Of a stretch of DNA of 64,000 nucleotides, positions 9,070-18,642 are shown piece by piece. Below the pieces are notes generated by a model. It was not told the origin of the DNA. It did no database searches and saw nothing but the letters and a program-made list of their open reading frames with translations. Where the stretch lies: positions 930,001 through 994,000 of the forward strand of contig NZ_JAFBFW010000001.1 in the NCBI RefSeq assembly GCF_016909495.1, given 5' to 3'. Numbering within the stretch: the first letter of the stretch is position 1; each line of letters begins with the position of its first letter. Position numbers and translations under genes: made by a program. The stretch is from Pantoea coffeiphila (GTDB lineage: Bacteria > Pseudomonadota > Gammaproteobacteria > Enterobacterales > Enterobacteriaceae).

Positions 9070-10461
9070 ATGAAAAATGGCCAGGGAAAGACCAAAAATC
9101 ACACCAAATGTTCAACCACCTCCCGGCTATGCCGCTGGACCAGCGGGATCGTTGCCTGCGTTGCTGTGGCTGCCGTGCTTGCCTGGTTAGTCACTCTTAT
9201 CATCCCCAAACCTGGCTATCCCCTCGCTAAAATATCCTTACCGATGGATGAACAACAGGTTGCACGCGGTGAATATCTGGCTCGCGTGGGTGACTGTGTT
9301 GCCTGTCATACGGCCCCCGGTAAACCGGCGTTTAGTGGCGGTTTACCCATCGCCTCCCCGATTGGTGGCATGATCCCGCCGAACATCACGCCGGATAAGA
9401 AAACCGGCATTGGTAACTATTCGTTTGGTGACTTTGAACGTGCGGTCAGATACGGCATTGCTCCTTCAGGTGACACGTTATACCCCGCCATGCCGTGGAC
9501 CTCTTACTCGCGTATTACTGACAACGACATGGCTGCGCTTTATGCCTATTTCATGCACGGTGTCACGCCTGTCGCGGCTCCCCGCGAGCACAACACCATT
9601 CCCTGGCCGCTCTCGATGCGCTGGCCCATGACCTGGTGGCGCTGGCTCTTTGCACCAAAACCGCTGCCGCCGGGTCCGTTGCCGAAGGAACCGGTTGCGC
9701 TGGGTGCTTATTATGTCACCGGCCTCGGCCACTGCGGTGCCTGCCATACGCCCCGCGCCATCACGCTGCAGGAAGTCGTTTTTGATAACAGCAAAGGCAG
9801 CCAGTATTTATCCGGCGGTCAGGTCATTGATGGCTATTCGGTACCCTCATTACGCGGCGAGCAGCGTTCAGGGCTGGGGCAAACCCACGCTGATGAAATC
9901 GTTGCGCTACTGAAAACCGGTCGTTCGGATAAAACCGCTACCTTTGGTCCGATGTCCGACGTTGTCACCCACTCCACGCAATACATGTCGGACAGCGATC
10001 TTTCGGCCATCGCCGCTTATCTGCGCTCGTTACAGCCGAATATCATACAGGATAAGGCCTATTACGATTTAACAACCCTGAATCAATTATCGCGAGGAGA
10101 GGACTTAAGCCCCGGAGAAAAACAGTATTTATCCCACTGCGAAGGCTGCCATTTATCTAACGGACTGGGCTACAAAAATAAATTCCCGGCGCTGGCATTA
10201 AATACCATGGTCAATAATCCCGATCCGGCCAGCTTAATAAAAATTGTGCTGGAAGGCGCAACCAATGCCGAAACAAAACACAACGACACGCTTTATTCTA
10301 TGCCCGCTTATACCGATTCACTCAGCGACGGAAATATCGCCGATATATTGAATTTCATTCGTTCGTCATGGGGCAATCAGGCACCTGAAGTGTCCTCTTC
10401 AGCGGTGGCCGAGGTGCGGAAAAATATAACAACACGCAACGCTAACAGCGTACGCGACTAA
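9070..10461 (+). CDS. tri-haem cytochrome c subunit of a periplasmic dehydrogenase
   Basis: Membrane-anchored electron-transfer subunit of the type found in acetic-acid-bacteria alcohol dehydrogenase and gluconate/sorbitol dehydrogenases. The 463 residues have one N-terminal hydrophobic segment (about 26-46) and three CXXCH haem sites at 76-80 (CVACH), 222-226 (CGACH) and 357-361 (CEGCH), each in a cytochrome c domain. It starts a three-gene cluster with a mono-haem cytochrome and a Tat-exported FAD oxidoreductase, so it likely passes their electrons to ubiquinone. The preceding ~290 bases are AT-rich and carry no gene. Substrate unknown. Confidence 0.85.
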   Translation: MKNGQGKTKNHTKCSTTSRLCRWTSGIVACVAVAAVLAWLVTLIIPKPGYPLAKISLPMDEQQVARGEYLARVGDCVACHTAPGKPAFSGGLPIASPIGGMIPPNITPDKKTGIGNYSFGDFERAVRYGIAPSGDTLYPAMPWTSYSRITDNDMAALYAYFMHGVTPVAAPREHNTIPWPLSMRWPMTWWRWLFAPKPLPPGPLPKEPVALGAYYVTGLGHCGACHTPRAITLQEVVFDNSKGSQYLSGGQVIDGYSVPSLRGEQRSGLGQTHADEIVALLKTGRSDKTATFGPMSDVVTHSTQYMSDSDLSAIAAYLRSLQPNIIQDKAYYDLTTLNQLSRGEDLSPGEKQYLSHCEGCHLSNGLGYKNKFPALALNTMVNNPDPASLIKIVLEGATNAETKHNDTLYSMPAYTDSLSDGNIADILNFIRSSWGNQAPEVSSSAVAEVRKNITTRNANSVRD

Positions 10462-10481
10462 TGAGAACTGACGGAGTGGGT

Positions 10482-10838
10482 ATGAAAAACAGCAATCGCC
10501 GCTTACTGATATGGCTTTTCCTGACCAGCATGGCGATTTTCGCTGCGCCGCAGGCGCTGGCGATGTCAGATGGTACGGATGGTAAAAGCCAGGAATTTGC
10601 GCAGCCCGAAACGGCCAGCCGCTGCATGAGCTGCCATGGTCCGGGCGGTATAAGCCAGAATCCGGAGTGGCCCAATCTGGCCGGGCAAAAAGCGCCCTAT
10701 TTGCGCAGTCAGCTCCGGGCCTTTCGTGACGGCAGCCGTAAAAACGGCATGATGCAGAACGTTGTTAACGGTCTGACAGACACCGATATCAGTCAGCTTT
10801 CCCATTACTTTAGCCAGTTGCCTTCCGCCAACCCGTAA
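10482..10838 (+). CDS. small periplasmic mono-haem cytochrome c
   Basis: From ATG 10482 (GGAGTGGG ribosome site just upstream, favoured over the ATG at 10461 that overlaps the preceding stop) there are 118 residues. These are a signal peptide ending near PQALA (about 26), one haem site CMSCH at 48-52, and a cytochrome c4/c-class fold with a late helix TDTDISQLSHYFSQL. It probably shuttles electrons from the flavoprotein encoded next to the tri-haem subunit. Spacing to both neighbours is under 25 bases, so one transcript is likely. Confidence 0.85.
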   Translation: MKNSNRRLLIWLFLTSMAIFAAPQALAMSDGTDGKSQEFAQPETASRCMSCHGPGGISQNPEWPNLAGQKAPYLRSQLRAFRDGSRKNGMMQNVVNGLTDTDISQLSHYFSQLPSANP

Positions 10839-10855
10839 TCTGACAAGGAGCTTTT

Positions 10856-12361
10856 GTGCAGACGTTATTACTGGCACGCAGACATTTCCTCAAGGCCGCA
10901 GCTGCCGTTGGCATACTATTTTCCGGCCTGCTTCGCCCGGTAGCCAGTTTTGCTACCGGCAGCGCTCCTGTTCGACCGGAAGGCTTCAAGGGGCCCTTTA
11001 TCAGCCACGCCGACCCGCGCTATTTTCGCTGGTTCTGGGCGATGACCTGGTACAATAAAAAGCCGAAACGATTCCCTGATGTGATTGCTCAGCCGCTGGA
11101 CGCTGAAGATATAAAAATCCTGCTGATCTATGCAAAGCAGACGGGGCGTCGGGTTGCACTGCGCAGCTCCGGGCATAACATCACGCTAGCCCCGTTACGT
11201 AACGGCGCAGTGACCATCGACATGTCGCGTTTTAACAGTATTGAGCTGGACCCGCAGACCAAAACCGCCTGGGCCGGACCCGGGGTTCTTAGTCAGGAAC
11301 TTAACGAGGCCACCTTTGATAAAGGGCTGGTGTTCCCCGGGGCGCATACCGGATTCGTTACCCTCGGTGGATTTCTGTTAGGCGGCGGCATGGGCTGGAA
11401 TATGCCCGCCTATGGTATGGCGTGTGGGTCGATTCTGGCAGCCGAGGTGATGTTAGCGGACGGTTCCATCGTTATGGCCTCGCCGGATGAAAACCCGGAT
11501 TTGTACTGGGCCATTCGCGGCGTTGGCCCGGGATTTTTCGCCGTGGTTCTGCGTTACAGGCTCCAGTTGCACAATGCGCCTACGGCGATTATGAACAGCT
11601 TTTACTTTCCCGTTACGGACCTGCGCCCCGCGCTGGATGAAATCATGACGCTGCTGCCGGCCAATGCGAAGCGCTCGGAGATCCTCGGCGCGCTGGGCAA
11701 GTTCTCCCCGCCGGGCACACCGCCGTCAGAACAGCGCTGGCATCTGGCGCTTAACGTGATTTCATTTGGTAGTACGGAGGCGGAAGCACGGGAAGTGGCC
11801 GACATTTTTAATAACAGCAAACTCCCGGATTTGTGCACCCTGCAAAGCGTGCATAACCGCTCGCTGACCTATCTGGATCTGTTCCAGGCGCTGGGCGCAA
11901 CGGATGCCTACAGCACCAGCAGAACCAGCGAAACGGCCTTTTTCACCGATCGGCCAGAGCTGGCGCTGCCGGTTGTTGCCGAACTGCTGGAAAACGAAGC
12001 CGTCGATTCGCGTTCATTTGGTTTTTCGGTGATTGATACCAATCCGACGGTGCCGGAACCGTGCAGCTTTACCTACTGGGCACCGCACTATATTTCCTGG
12101 TATCTGATCGGCTCAACGGAAGAAGAAATTGAGGCGAACAGGAAGCTGATGCTGAAACTCAACGCGGCGATCAAACCGTACGCGAAAGGTTACTACATTA
12201 ACGAAATCGATTTGGATGTCGCCCCGGAGATGGTGAATCAATGTTTTTCTGCCGAGAAATGGCAGAAGCTGAACCAGGTTCGGGAAATGTACGATCCGGA
12301 AAAACGCTTTTACAGCTATATCAAGCAGGAGCAGGACGGAGTTGTTGTCTCTGACATGTGA
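10856..12361 (+). CDS. Tat-exported FAD-linked oxidoreductase, berberine-bridge/PCMH type
   Basis: The 501-residue flavoprotein starts at GTG 10856 with GGAG upstream. A twin-arginine signal ARRHFLKAAAAVGILFSG (residues 7-24) directs folded export. The FAD-binding PCMH domain follows: ALRSSGHN at 101-108, where His107 occupies the usual flavinylation site, then TLGGFLLGGGMGWN and ACGSILAAEVMLADG. The C-terminal BBE segment ends MYDPEKRFYSYI. At the position where bicovalent relatives carry a cysteine (before the GGF loop) this protein reads PGAHTGFVTLGGF, so a single histidyl bond is expected. Paired with two cytochromes c it is probably a dehydrogenase rather than an oxidase. Substrate not predictable. 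Confidence 0.82.
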   Translation: MQTLLLARRHFLKAAAAVGILFSGLLRPVASFATGSAPVRPEGFKGPFISHADPRYFRWFWAMTWYNKKPKRFPDVIAQPLDAEDIKILLIYAKQTGRRVALRSSGHNITLAPLRNGAVTIDMSRFNSIELDPQTKTAWAGPGVLSQELNEATFDKGLVFPGAHTGFVTLGGFLLGGGMGWNMPAYGMACGSILAAEVMLADGSIVMASPDENPDLYWAIRGVGPGFFAVVLRYRLQLHNAPTAIMNSFYFPVTDLRPALDEIMTLLPANAKRSEILGALGKFSPPGTPPSEQRWHLALNVISFGSTEAEAREVADIFNNSKLPDLCTLQSVHNRSLTYLDLFQALGATDAYSTSRTSETAFFTDRPELALPVVAELLENEAVDSRSFGFSVIDTNPTVPEPCSFTYWAPHYISWYLIGSTEEEIEANRKLMLKLNAAIKPYAKGYYINEIDLDVAPEMVNQCFSAEKWQKLNQVREMYDPEKRFYSYIKQEQDGVVVSDM

Positions 12362-12500
12362 GGGACAGGAGGCAGTCTGCGCATGCTTTGCGCGTCAATT
12401 GCAGCATGCGGCAACAGATAATGGCTCATTGATAATCAGTCATCAATTCTTGATTTCTTAGTTTGGCTTTGAAAAAGTCACTTTGACCTTCATCCAGGCA

Positions 12501-12526
12501 GCCATTGTGCGCAAGTGCACAATGGC
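12501..12526. repeat. perfect 10-bp inverted repeat between convergent units
   Basis: GCCATTGTGC and GCACAATGGC separated by 6 bases, between the FAD oxidoreductase and the end of the phn operon. No U-run follows on either strand, so it is not a standard terminator, though it may act as one or as a transcript-end hairpin. Confidence 0.5.
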
Positions 12527-12540
12527 TAGCCATAGTACGG

Positions 12541-13104
12541 TTACCTGCTGTTCTGTTCCGCATCCCGGCACGGTACTTCCGCCAGCAGCAGCGAAAAATC
12601 TTTTAGCGTGCGTTCCAGTGCCCCGTCGTTATTCAGGGTCACGCATCCCATTGAGATCGGCTCTGCCGCACGCTGCATGCGTCGGGTAATTTCGCTTTCA
12701 TCCTCACGTCCGCGCTGGCGCAGCCGCTTCGCCAGCACCTCCGGCGAAACCTGCAGGCACACCGGCAGCAGACGGTCGCCGTAGCGCTGCTGTGCTACCG
12801 CCAAATGGCGGCGCGAACCATTGACCACCACGTCCAGCCCGGCAGCCAGCCACAGATCGATTTCGGTGCCCAGCGCGTAGTAAAACTGGTGCGCCTGCCA
12901 CTCAATGGCAAACATGCCGAACTCGCTGCGGCGCAGGAACTCATGCTCGCTGAGCGCAATATGATTTTCCCCTCCGGCAGAGGCGCTGCGGGTAATATAG
13001 CGGTGCGCCACTACCACCCGATCGGGAGCGCTTTCGCGCAGCGCCAGCAGCAGGCTATCCTTGCCGGAGCCGGATGCCCCCATCAGCCAGATTAACCGCG
13101 CCAT
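12541..13104 (-). CDS. phnN: ribose 1,5-bisphosphokinase
   Basis: Phosphorylates ribose 1,5-bisphosphate to PRPP, the last carbon-salvage step of the C-P lyase pathway. The 187 residues begin with a P-loop LIWLMGASGSGKDSLL and carry YITRSAS and GSRRHLA motifs of the guanylate-kinase-like PhnN family. Its start overlaps the phnM stop by one base (TGATG). It is the last gene of the operon; the usual phnO and phnP are absent. Confidence 0.94.
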   Translation of the reverse strand: MARLIWLMGASGSGKDSLLLALRESAPDRVVVAHRYITRSASAGGENHIALSEHEFLRRSEFGMFAIEWQAHQFYYALGTEIDLWLAAGLDVVVNGSRRHLAVAQQRYGDRLLPVCLQVSPEVLAKRLRQRGREDESEITRRMQRAAEPISMGCVTLNNDGALERTLKDFSLLLAEVPCRDAEQNSR

Positions 13105-14240
13105 CAGAACACCATCCGACCTTTCGCCCAGACGTTTTTGATATAGACCTGTTCTCTCGGCTGATGAACCAGCACCAGATCCGCACGTTTTCCTTCGGCA
13201 ATCACGCCGCGATCGGTCAGTCCGATGGCGTGCGCCGGGTTTCGGGTGACCAGCGCAACGGCGGCAGGCAGATCCATCGCGATCTCGTCATCAGCAGCCA
13301 GACGGAAGGCGGCATCCAGCAGGCTGGCCGGGTAGTAATCCGAGGAAAGGATATCCAGCAGCCCCTTCGAGGCCAGGTCGCGTGCCGCCACGTTGCCGGA
13401 GTGCGATCCGCCGCGAACGATATTCGGCGCGCCCATCAGCACCTGTAGCCCCATCTCGCGCGATGAACGTGCGGCCTCTTCGGTGGTCGGGAATTCGGCG
13501 ACCGTGCTGCCCACGCCTTTCGATTCCAGCACGTGGTCGTGGGTGGCGTCATCATGGCTGGCCAGCGGAATATGATACTGGCGGCACCAGGCGGAGATCG
13601 CCTCACGATTTGGCGTGGACCAGCGCGCGGCAAGGCGCAGCTGATCGGCCTGATAGGCATCCAGCTGCTCGTCGTTCATCTGGTATTTCCCGCCGAAATA
13701 GGTACGCCACGCGTCCAGCGAAACGTACTGGCGCTGGCCCGGCGAGTGGTCCATCAGTGAGACCAGCGACAGCGCCGGATTGCACATCAGCTGTTCAAAC
13801 AGCGGCAGCGTGGAGTCGTGCGGCAGCTCGCAGCGCAGATGCAGGCGATGCTCGGCGCGGTTCAGGCCATGTTTTTCACTGTGGCGGATGGCGTTAATCA
13901 TCTTGTTGAGATTTTCCATACGGTGGCCGCCGTCGCGCACGTCGCCCACGCCGATGGCATCCAGCACCGTGGTGATCCCGCTGGCGATAATCAGCGCATC
14001 GTGGCTGCTCATTGCCGAATGCGCGGGCCAGTCCACCTTCGGGCGCGGGGTGAAGAATTTATCCAGGTTATCGGTGTGCAGCTCCACCATGCCGGGCATC
14101 AGCCAGCCGCCTTCACCATCAATGGCACCCGGCAGCTGACTTGGCGTTTCGGCATAGGCGGTAATAATGCCGTTATCACAGGCCAGCGAGCCGCTGACCA
14201 CTTCCCGTTCGAGGATAAGCTTTACGTTGTTAATGATCAT
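13104..14240 (-). CDS. phnM: alpha-D-ribose 1-methylphosphonate 5-triphosphate diphosphatase
   Basis: Amidohydrolase-superfamily enzyme removing diphosphate from the PhnGHIL product before C-P bond cleavage. The 378 residues show the metal site [10 protein letters not shown] (about 52), [11 protein letters not shown] (about 227) and [11 protein letters not shown] (about 290), as in E. coli PhnM. Its start overlaps the phnL stop by 4 bases. Full length. Confidence 0.95.
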   Translation of the reverse strand: MIINNVKLILEREVVSGSLACDNGIITAYAETPSQLPGAIDGEGGWLMPGMVELHTDNLDKFFTPRPKVDWPAHSAMSSHDALIIASGITTVLDAIGVGDVRDGGHRMENLNKMINAIRHSEKHGLNRAEHRLHLRCELPHDSTLPLFEQLMCNPALSLVSLMDHSPGQRQYVSLDAWRTYFGGKYQMNDEQLDAYQADQLRLAARWSTPNREAISAWCRQYHIPLASHDDATHDHVLESKGVGSTVAEFPTTEEAARSSREMGLQVLMGAPNIVRGGSHSGNVAARDLASKGLLDILSSDYYPASLLDAAFRLAADDEIAMDLPAAVALVTRNPAHAIGLTDRGVIAEGKRADLVLVHQPREQVYIKNVWAKGRMVF

Positions 14241-14941
14241 ACGGCGTGCTCCGGGGTAACAGACTGCATCACATGCAGACGATCGGCGACGCGTTCGCGC
14301 ACCGCATTATCATGAAAAATTCCGACGATGGCGGCACCGCGGGCGCGCGCCTGCTCAATCAGTGAAACCACTGCCGCACAGTTCACGCTGTCGAGTGAAG
14401 CGGTCGGCTCATCCAGCAGCAGAATCGGGGATTCGGCGATAAATCCGCGGGCGATGTTCACGCGCTGTTGTTCCCCGCCGGAAAAGGTTGACGGCGGCAG
14501 CGACCACAGACGCGACGGCACGTTCAGATGCCCCAACAACGCCTGCGCCCGCTCTTCGCTTTCTGCCCGATCCACGCCGCGCTCCAGCAGCGGCTGCATC
14601 ACCACTTCCAGCGTACTGATACGCGGGATCACCCGCAGAAACTGGCTGACCCAGCCAATTGTGTCGCGGCGCAGCGCGAGGATCTGCCTGGCCGGAGCGC
14701 TGACCAGATCCACCCACTGCTGATGGTGTTCAACCCAGATATGGCCGCTGTCCGGCAGATAGTTACCGTACAGCGAACGCAGCAGCGTGGATTTACCGCT
14801 GCCGGAATGGCCGTGCAGCACCACGCATTCGCCGGCGGCCACCTGAAGGGACGCATTATTCAGCACCGGAAGCCTTGCGCCGTGCTGGTTGTGCATGACG
14901 AAGGTTTTAGACAAATTCTCGATGCGCAGTTTGAGGTTCAT
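14237..14941 (-). CDS. phnL: C-P lyase complex ABC-type subunit
   Basis: ABC-like ATPase needed, with PhnGHI, for formation of ribose 1-methylphosphonate 5-triphosphate. It has 234 residues with Walker [10 protein letters not shown], signature FSGGEQQR, Walker [11 protein letters not shown] and a switch histidine in GIFHDN. It is soluble, with no partner permease here. It lies 19 bases after phnK and overlaps phnM. Confidence 0.95.
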   Translation of the reverse strand: MNLKLRIENLSKTFVMHNQHGARLPVLNNASLQVAAGECVVLHGHSGSGKSTLLRSLYGNYLPDSGHIWVEHHQQWVDLVSAPARQILALRRDTIGWVSQFLRVIPRISTLEVVMQPLLERGVDRAESEERAQALLGHLNVPSRLWSLPPSTFSGGEQQRVNIARGFIAESPILLLDEPTASLDSVNCAAVVSLIEQARARGAAIVGIFHDNAVRERVADRLHVMQSVTPEHAV

Positions 14942-14960
14942 AGCGGTTTCTCAACATGGG

Positions 14961-15719
14961 TTACAGAATGGATGACACCAGCAGCTGGGTATAGGGATGA
15001 TGCGGATCGTCGAGCACCCTGTCGGTCAGACCGCTCTCCACCACCTGTCCCTGCTTCATCACCAGCAAACGATGGGCCAGCAGGCGCGCCACACCGAGGT
15101 CATGGGTGACAATCACTACCGCCAGATTGAGATCGCGCACCAGGTTACGCAGCAGATCCAGCAGCCTCGCCTGCACCGACACATCCAGTCCGCCGGTCGG
15201 TTCATCCATAAATACCAGCTTCGGCCCGGTGACCAGGTTGCGGGCAATCTGCAAACGCTGCTGCATACCGCCGGAGAAAGTGCCCGGCAGGTCATCGATG
15301 CGCGCCAGCGGGATTTCCACATCTTCCAGCCACTGGCCGGCCTTCTCGCGGATCTGCCCGTAGTGGCGCTCGCCGACCGCCATCAGTCGCTCGCCGATAT
15401 TGCCACCGGCCGATACCTGCGCCCGTAATCCGTCCATCGGATACTGATGCACCACGCCCCACTGGGTGCGCAGCAGGCGACGGCGTTCACTTTCGCTCAT
15501 CGCATAAAGGTCATTACCCTGATAGATAATTTCACCCTGCTGCGGCGGCAGTCGGGCCGAAATCGCCTTCAACAGAGTGGTTTTACCGGAGCCGGACTCG
15601 CCGACGATCCCCAGCACTTCACCGGGATAGAGTTCAAATGACACATCGCTGAAACCCTTACCCGGCGCGTAAAGATGGGTAAGCTGATTGACCGTCAGCA
15701 GCGGTGACTCATTGTTCAT
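14961..15719 (-). CDS. phnK: C-P lyase complex ABC-type subunit
   Basis: ABC ATPase that docks on the PhnGHIJ core and is thought to drive opening or turnover of the C-P lyase. The 252 residues contain Walker A GESGSGKTT, signature FSGGMQQR, Walker B LVFMDEPTGGLD and H-loop VTHDL. It overlaps phnJ by 4 bases. Confidence 0.95.
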   Translation of the reverse strand: MNNESPLLTVNQLTHLYAPGKGFSDVSFELYPGEVLGIVGESGSGKTTLLKAISARLPPQQGEIIYQGNDLYAMSESERRRLLRTQWGVVHQYPMDGLRAQVSAGGNIGERLMAVGERHYGQIREKAGQWLEDVEIPLARIDDLPGTFSGGMQQRLQIARNLVTGPKLVFMDEPTGGLDVSVQARLLDLLRNLVRDLNLAVVIVTHDLGVARLLAHRLLVMKQGQVVESGLTDRVLDDPHHPYTQLLVSSIL

Positions 15720-16558
15720 GACTGGCTTTCCTGTTGCTGATGGCAGTAATCGGTATCGGAGCAGACGAACATCCTGGTGCCGCTATCGTCCATCACCACC
15801 TCGTCCAGATAGCTTGTGCGCGATCCGCAGATGGCGCAGGGCTGATCCCACTGCTGGACCGTGAACGGATGATCGTCGAAGTCGAGGCTTTCCACTTTGG
15901 TATACGGCGGCAGCGCGTAGATGCGCTTCTCACGCCCGGCGCCGAACAGCTGTAAGGCAGGCATCATATGCATTTTCGGGTTGTCGAATTTCGGAATCGG
16001 CGACGGGTCCATCACGTAGCGATCGTTGACCTTCACCGGGTAGGCGTAGGTGGTGGCGATGTGGCCGTAGCGAGCGATATCCTCATACAGCTTCACCTGC
16101 ATGATGCCGTACTCTTCCAGCGCGTGCATGGTGCGGGTTTCGGTTTCGCGCGGCTCGATAAAACGCAGCGGCTCGGGGATAGGCACCTGATAAATCAGCA
16201 CCTGATCTTCGGTCAGCGGAGTTTCAGGAATGCGGTGGCGGGTCTGGATCAGCGTAGCATCTACGGTACGCTCGGTTACCGCTGCGCCGCTAACCCGCTG
16301 GAAAAAGCGACGGATAGAAACCGCATTGGTGGTATCGTCGGCCCCCTGATCGATCACCTTCAGTACATCGTGTTCGCCAATCATACTGGCGGTCAGCTGG
16401 ATGCCGCCGGTTCCCCAGCCGTAGGGCATCGGCATTTCACGCCCGCCGAACGGAACCTGATAACCGGGGATCGCCACCGCCTTGAGGATCGCCCGGCGGA
16501 TAGTGCGTTTACTTTGCTCATCCAGATAGCCCGGATTGTAACCATGCAGTTCAGCCAC
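15716..16558 (-). CDS. phnJ: alpha-D-ribose 1-methylphosphonate 5-phosphate C-P lyase
   Basis: Radical-SAM catalytic subunit that breaks the carbon-phosphorus bond, releasing methane (from methylphosphonate) and ribose 1,2-cyclic phosphate 5-phosphate. The 280 residues match E. coli PhnJ, with the iron-sulfur ligands intact: Cys241 and Cys244 in CAICG, Cys266 and Cys272 in VCSDTDYC. It overlaps the phnI end by 8 bases. Confidence 0.97.
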   Translation of the reverse strand: MAELHGYNPGYLDEQSKRTIRRAILKAVAIPGYQVPFGGREMPMPYGWGTGGIQLTASMIGEHDVLKVIDQGADDTTNAVSIRRFFQRVSGAAVTERTVDATLIQTRHRIPETPLTEDQVLIYQVPIPEPLRFIEPRETETRTMHALEEYGIMQVKLYEDIARYGHIATTYAYPVKVNDRYVMDPSPIPKFDNPKMHMMPALQLFGAGREKRIYALPPYTKVESLDFDDHPFTVQQWDQPCAICGSRTSYLDEVVMDDSGTRMFVCSDTDYCHQQQESQS

Positions 16559-17627
16559 GTTGCTTCTCCTGATACTCCGCGCGCAGGCGCTTTAACAGTT
16601 CCAGCTCGGCCTGGAAATCGACGTAGTGCGGCAGCTTCAGGTGCGAAACAAAGCCCGCCGCCTCAACGTTATCCGCGTGCGACAGAACAAATTCCTCGTC
16701 CTGTGCCGGGCTGGTGATGCGCTCGCCGTACTCATCGGTTTGCAGCGCACGATCCACCAGCGCCATCGCCATCGCTTTACGCTCGGCGCGGCCAAAGACC
16801 AGGCCGTAGCCGCGGGTGAAATGCGGTGCGGCATCGGCGGGGGTGGTAAAGCCGTTGACCATTTCACACTCGGTCAGCAGGATTTCACCGATCTCCAGCG
16901 GGAAGCCCAGCTCCTCGGGCGCGATTTCCACCGTGACGTAGCCGGTACGGATCTCACCGGCAAACGGATGGGTGCGGCCGTAGCCGCGCTGGGTGGAATA
17001 GCCCAGCGCCAGCAGGAAACCCTCATCGCCGCGCACCAACTGCTGTAGCTTCGCCGAACGCGGTAGCGGATAGGATGGCGGATCGCGTGTAATATCCAGC
17101 GGTTCACTGCCGTCATCCTCTTCGGCAATTGCCAGTCCTTCACGGGTCATCAGGTCAAACATATGCGGGCAGCGCTCGTCTAGCGGCTGTTCGGCACGCT
17201 GCGCGGGCGGCGTTTTTCCCTCGGCCAGCAGGGTAAAATCCAGCAGGCGGTGGGTATAATCGTAGGTTGGTCCCAGTAGCTGGCCGCCGGGCAGGTCTTT
17301 ATAAACGGCGGAGATTCGGCGCTCCACGCGCATTTTTCCGCTGTCCAGCGGCAGGCTGTCGGCCAGGCGCGGCAGCGTGGTGCGATAGGCGCGCAGCAGG
17401 AAAATCGCTTCAACCAGATCGCCGCTGGCCTGCTTGATGGCCAGCGCGGCCAGCTCGCGGTCGTGAATGCCGCCCTCGGTCATCACCCGGTCCACCGCCA
17501 GGCCCAGCTGCTGGTCTATCTGTTCGCACTGCAACTCTGCTTCATTACGGTCGCCACGGCGCAGATCTTCCTGTAGCCGGTGGGCGGCGGCTATCGCCTT
17601 CTCGCCCCCTTTCACCGCGACGTACAT
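16551..17627 (-). CDS. phnI: C-P lyase core subunit, nucleosidase
   Basis: Catalyses displacement of adenine from ATP by phosphonate with PhnG, H and L. I place the start at ATG 17627, whose A is shared with the phnH TGA stop (TGATG), giving MYVAVKGGEKAI and 358 residues exactly as in E. coli. The GTG-started reading from 17633 adds two residues and is unnecessary. Conserved blocks VYKDLPGGQLLGPTYDYTHR and STQRGYGRTHPFAGEIR are present. Confidence 0.96.
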   Translation of the reverse strand: MYVAVKGGEKAIAAAHRLQEDLRRGDRNEAELQCEQIDQQLGLAVDRVMTEGGIHDRELAALAIKQASGDLVEAIFLLRAYRTTLPRLADSLPLDSGKMRVERRISAVYKDLPGGQLLGPTYDYTHRLLDFTLLAEGKTPPAQRAEQPLDERCPHMFDLMTREGLAIAEEDDGSEPLDITRDPPSYPLPRSAKLQQLVRGDEGFLLALGYSTQRGYGRTHPFAGEIRTGYVTVEIAPEELGFPLEIGEILLTECEMVNGFTTPADAAPHFTRGYGLVFGRAERKAMAMALVDRALQTDEYGERITSPAQDEEFVLSHADNVEAAGFVSHLKLPHYVDFQAELELLKRLRAEYQEKQRG

Positions 17628-18202
17628 CAGCACACCTCCACGTTGGTGGTGCGCGGCAGGGCCATCATATTTTCGCCACAGGTGAAGATCAGATCGATCC
17701 CCTGAGGGAAGGTATGCGCGCGTTTGCGCAGGAATTTCAGCACGCTTTCCGGCAGCTGCGGCGCAATCGCCCGGGTTTCCATCAGTCCGGGACCGCGCAG
17801 GCGCAGCGTCAGACCACCGCTCAGCCCGGCGACATCAATAATCAGCGTGCTACTTTTTTCCGGCGAGACGTTATCGCCCGGCGAGAAGCTGGCGATATCA
17901 ACGGCGGATTTGGCATGCAGCAGGGCAAACGGCGCGTCGGTACGATCGGTAACCGGCGCACCGGTGTGAAAACGCAGATTGTTCAGCAGCGCTTCATCGT
18001 GGAAACGTTCATCGATCCACAGCGGCGTTTCGCGATCCACCAGCGTCATCAGCACCGCCGTTGCCGCCACCGAGGTACGCCCCCAGGCGGGCAACGACGG
18101 CAGAGAAACCATCACGCCCGGCTCGCTCATGGCTTTAAGAATACGGCGGAAGGCGTGCTGGGCATCGGCAACCGGATGGCTGAAACTGGCGAGTAGAGTC
18201 AT
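17627..18202 (-). CDS. phnH: C-P lyase core subunit
   Basis: Core scaffold subunit of the PhnGHIJ complex. The 191 residues, MTLLASFSHPVADAQHAFRR..., end FTCGENMMALPRTTNVEV plus Cys, full length compared with E. coli. One-base stop/start overlaps connect it to phnG (TAATG) and phnI (TGATG). Confidence 0.95.
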   Translation of the reverse strand: MTLLASFSHPVADAQHAFRRILKAMSEPGVMVSLPSLPAWGRTSVAATAVLMTLVDRETPLWIDERFHDEALLNNLRFHTGAPVTDRTDAPFALLHAKSAVDIASFSPGDNVSPEKSSTLIIDVAGLSGGLTLRLRGPGLMETRAIAPQLPESVLKFLRKRAHTFPQGIDLIFTCGENMMALPRTTNVEVC

Positions 18203-18642
18203 TAATTGTCTCCCCTGACGAGGGTGAAGAAGTCAACGCGACTGCTGGCAACTTCGCGGGAACGCAGCAGCAGCTGTTCCTGACGTGCGGCGGCCAGCGG
18301 CGCAATAATCTGTTGGTGAAGAGTCTGTGCGCTGTCGCCCTGTAGCAGGGCATCCAGCAGCGCGCAGCGTTCCGCGTGGGCTTTATCGCGCCCGATAATA
18401 TAGCTGTAGCCGCAGGTGCCATTTTCCAGCTGGACCACCGCGCGGGTGACGGTGGTATCGCCAAGAATAAAGCGTCGCCCGGTTCCCCCCATTCGCGCCT
18501 GGAGGCGGGTCAGCCCGGTTTCCGGCGCGCGCAGCAGTTGGTACTGCGGTTGCAGCGTTGATGGCCAGTGCGCCAGCAGCTGTTGCGGGCTGCTGTGGGC
18601 CAGTACTGAGAGCCAGTGCTGGCGGGCCTTATGTGCTTCCAT
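18202..18642 (-). CDS. phnG: C-P lyase core subunit
   Basis: Small core subunit acting with PhnH, I and L in the nucleosidase step. It has 146 residues with the conserved segment GGTGRRFILGDTTVTRAVVQL and YIIGRDKAHAERCALLDALLQ. It begins directly after the phnF stop and shares a base with phnH. Confidence 0.95.
   Translation of the reverse strand: MEAHKARQHWLSVLAHSSPQQLLAHWPSTLQPQYQLLRAPETGLTRLQARMGGTGRRFILGDTTVTRAVVQLENGTCGYSYIIGRDKAHAERCALLDALLQGDSAQTLHQQIIAPLAAARQEQLLLRSREVASSRVDFFTLVRGDN

Noticed and set aside
12501..12526. terminator for the phn operon
   Set aside because: Strong stem but no U-run on either strand; recorded only as an inverted repeat.
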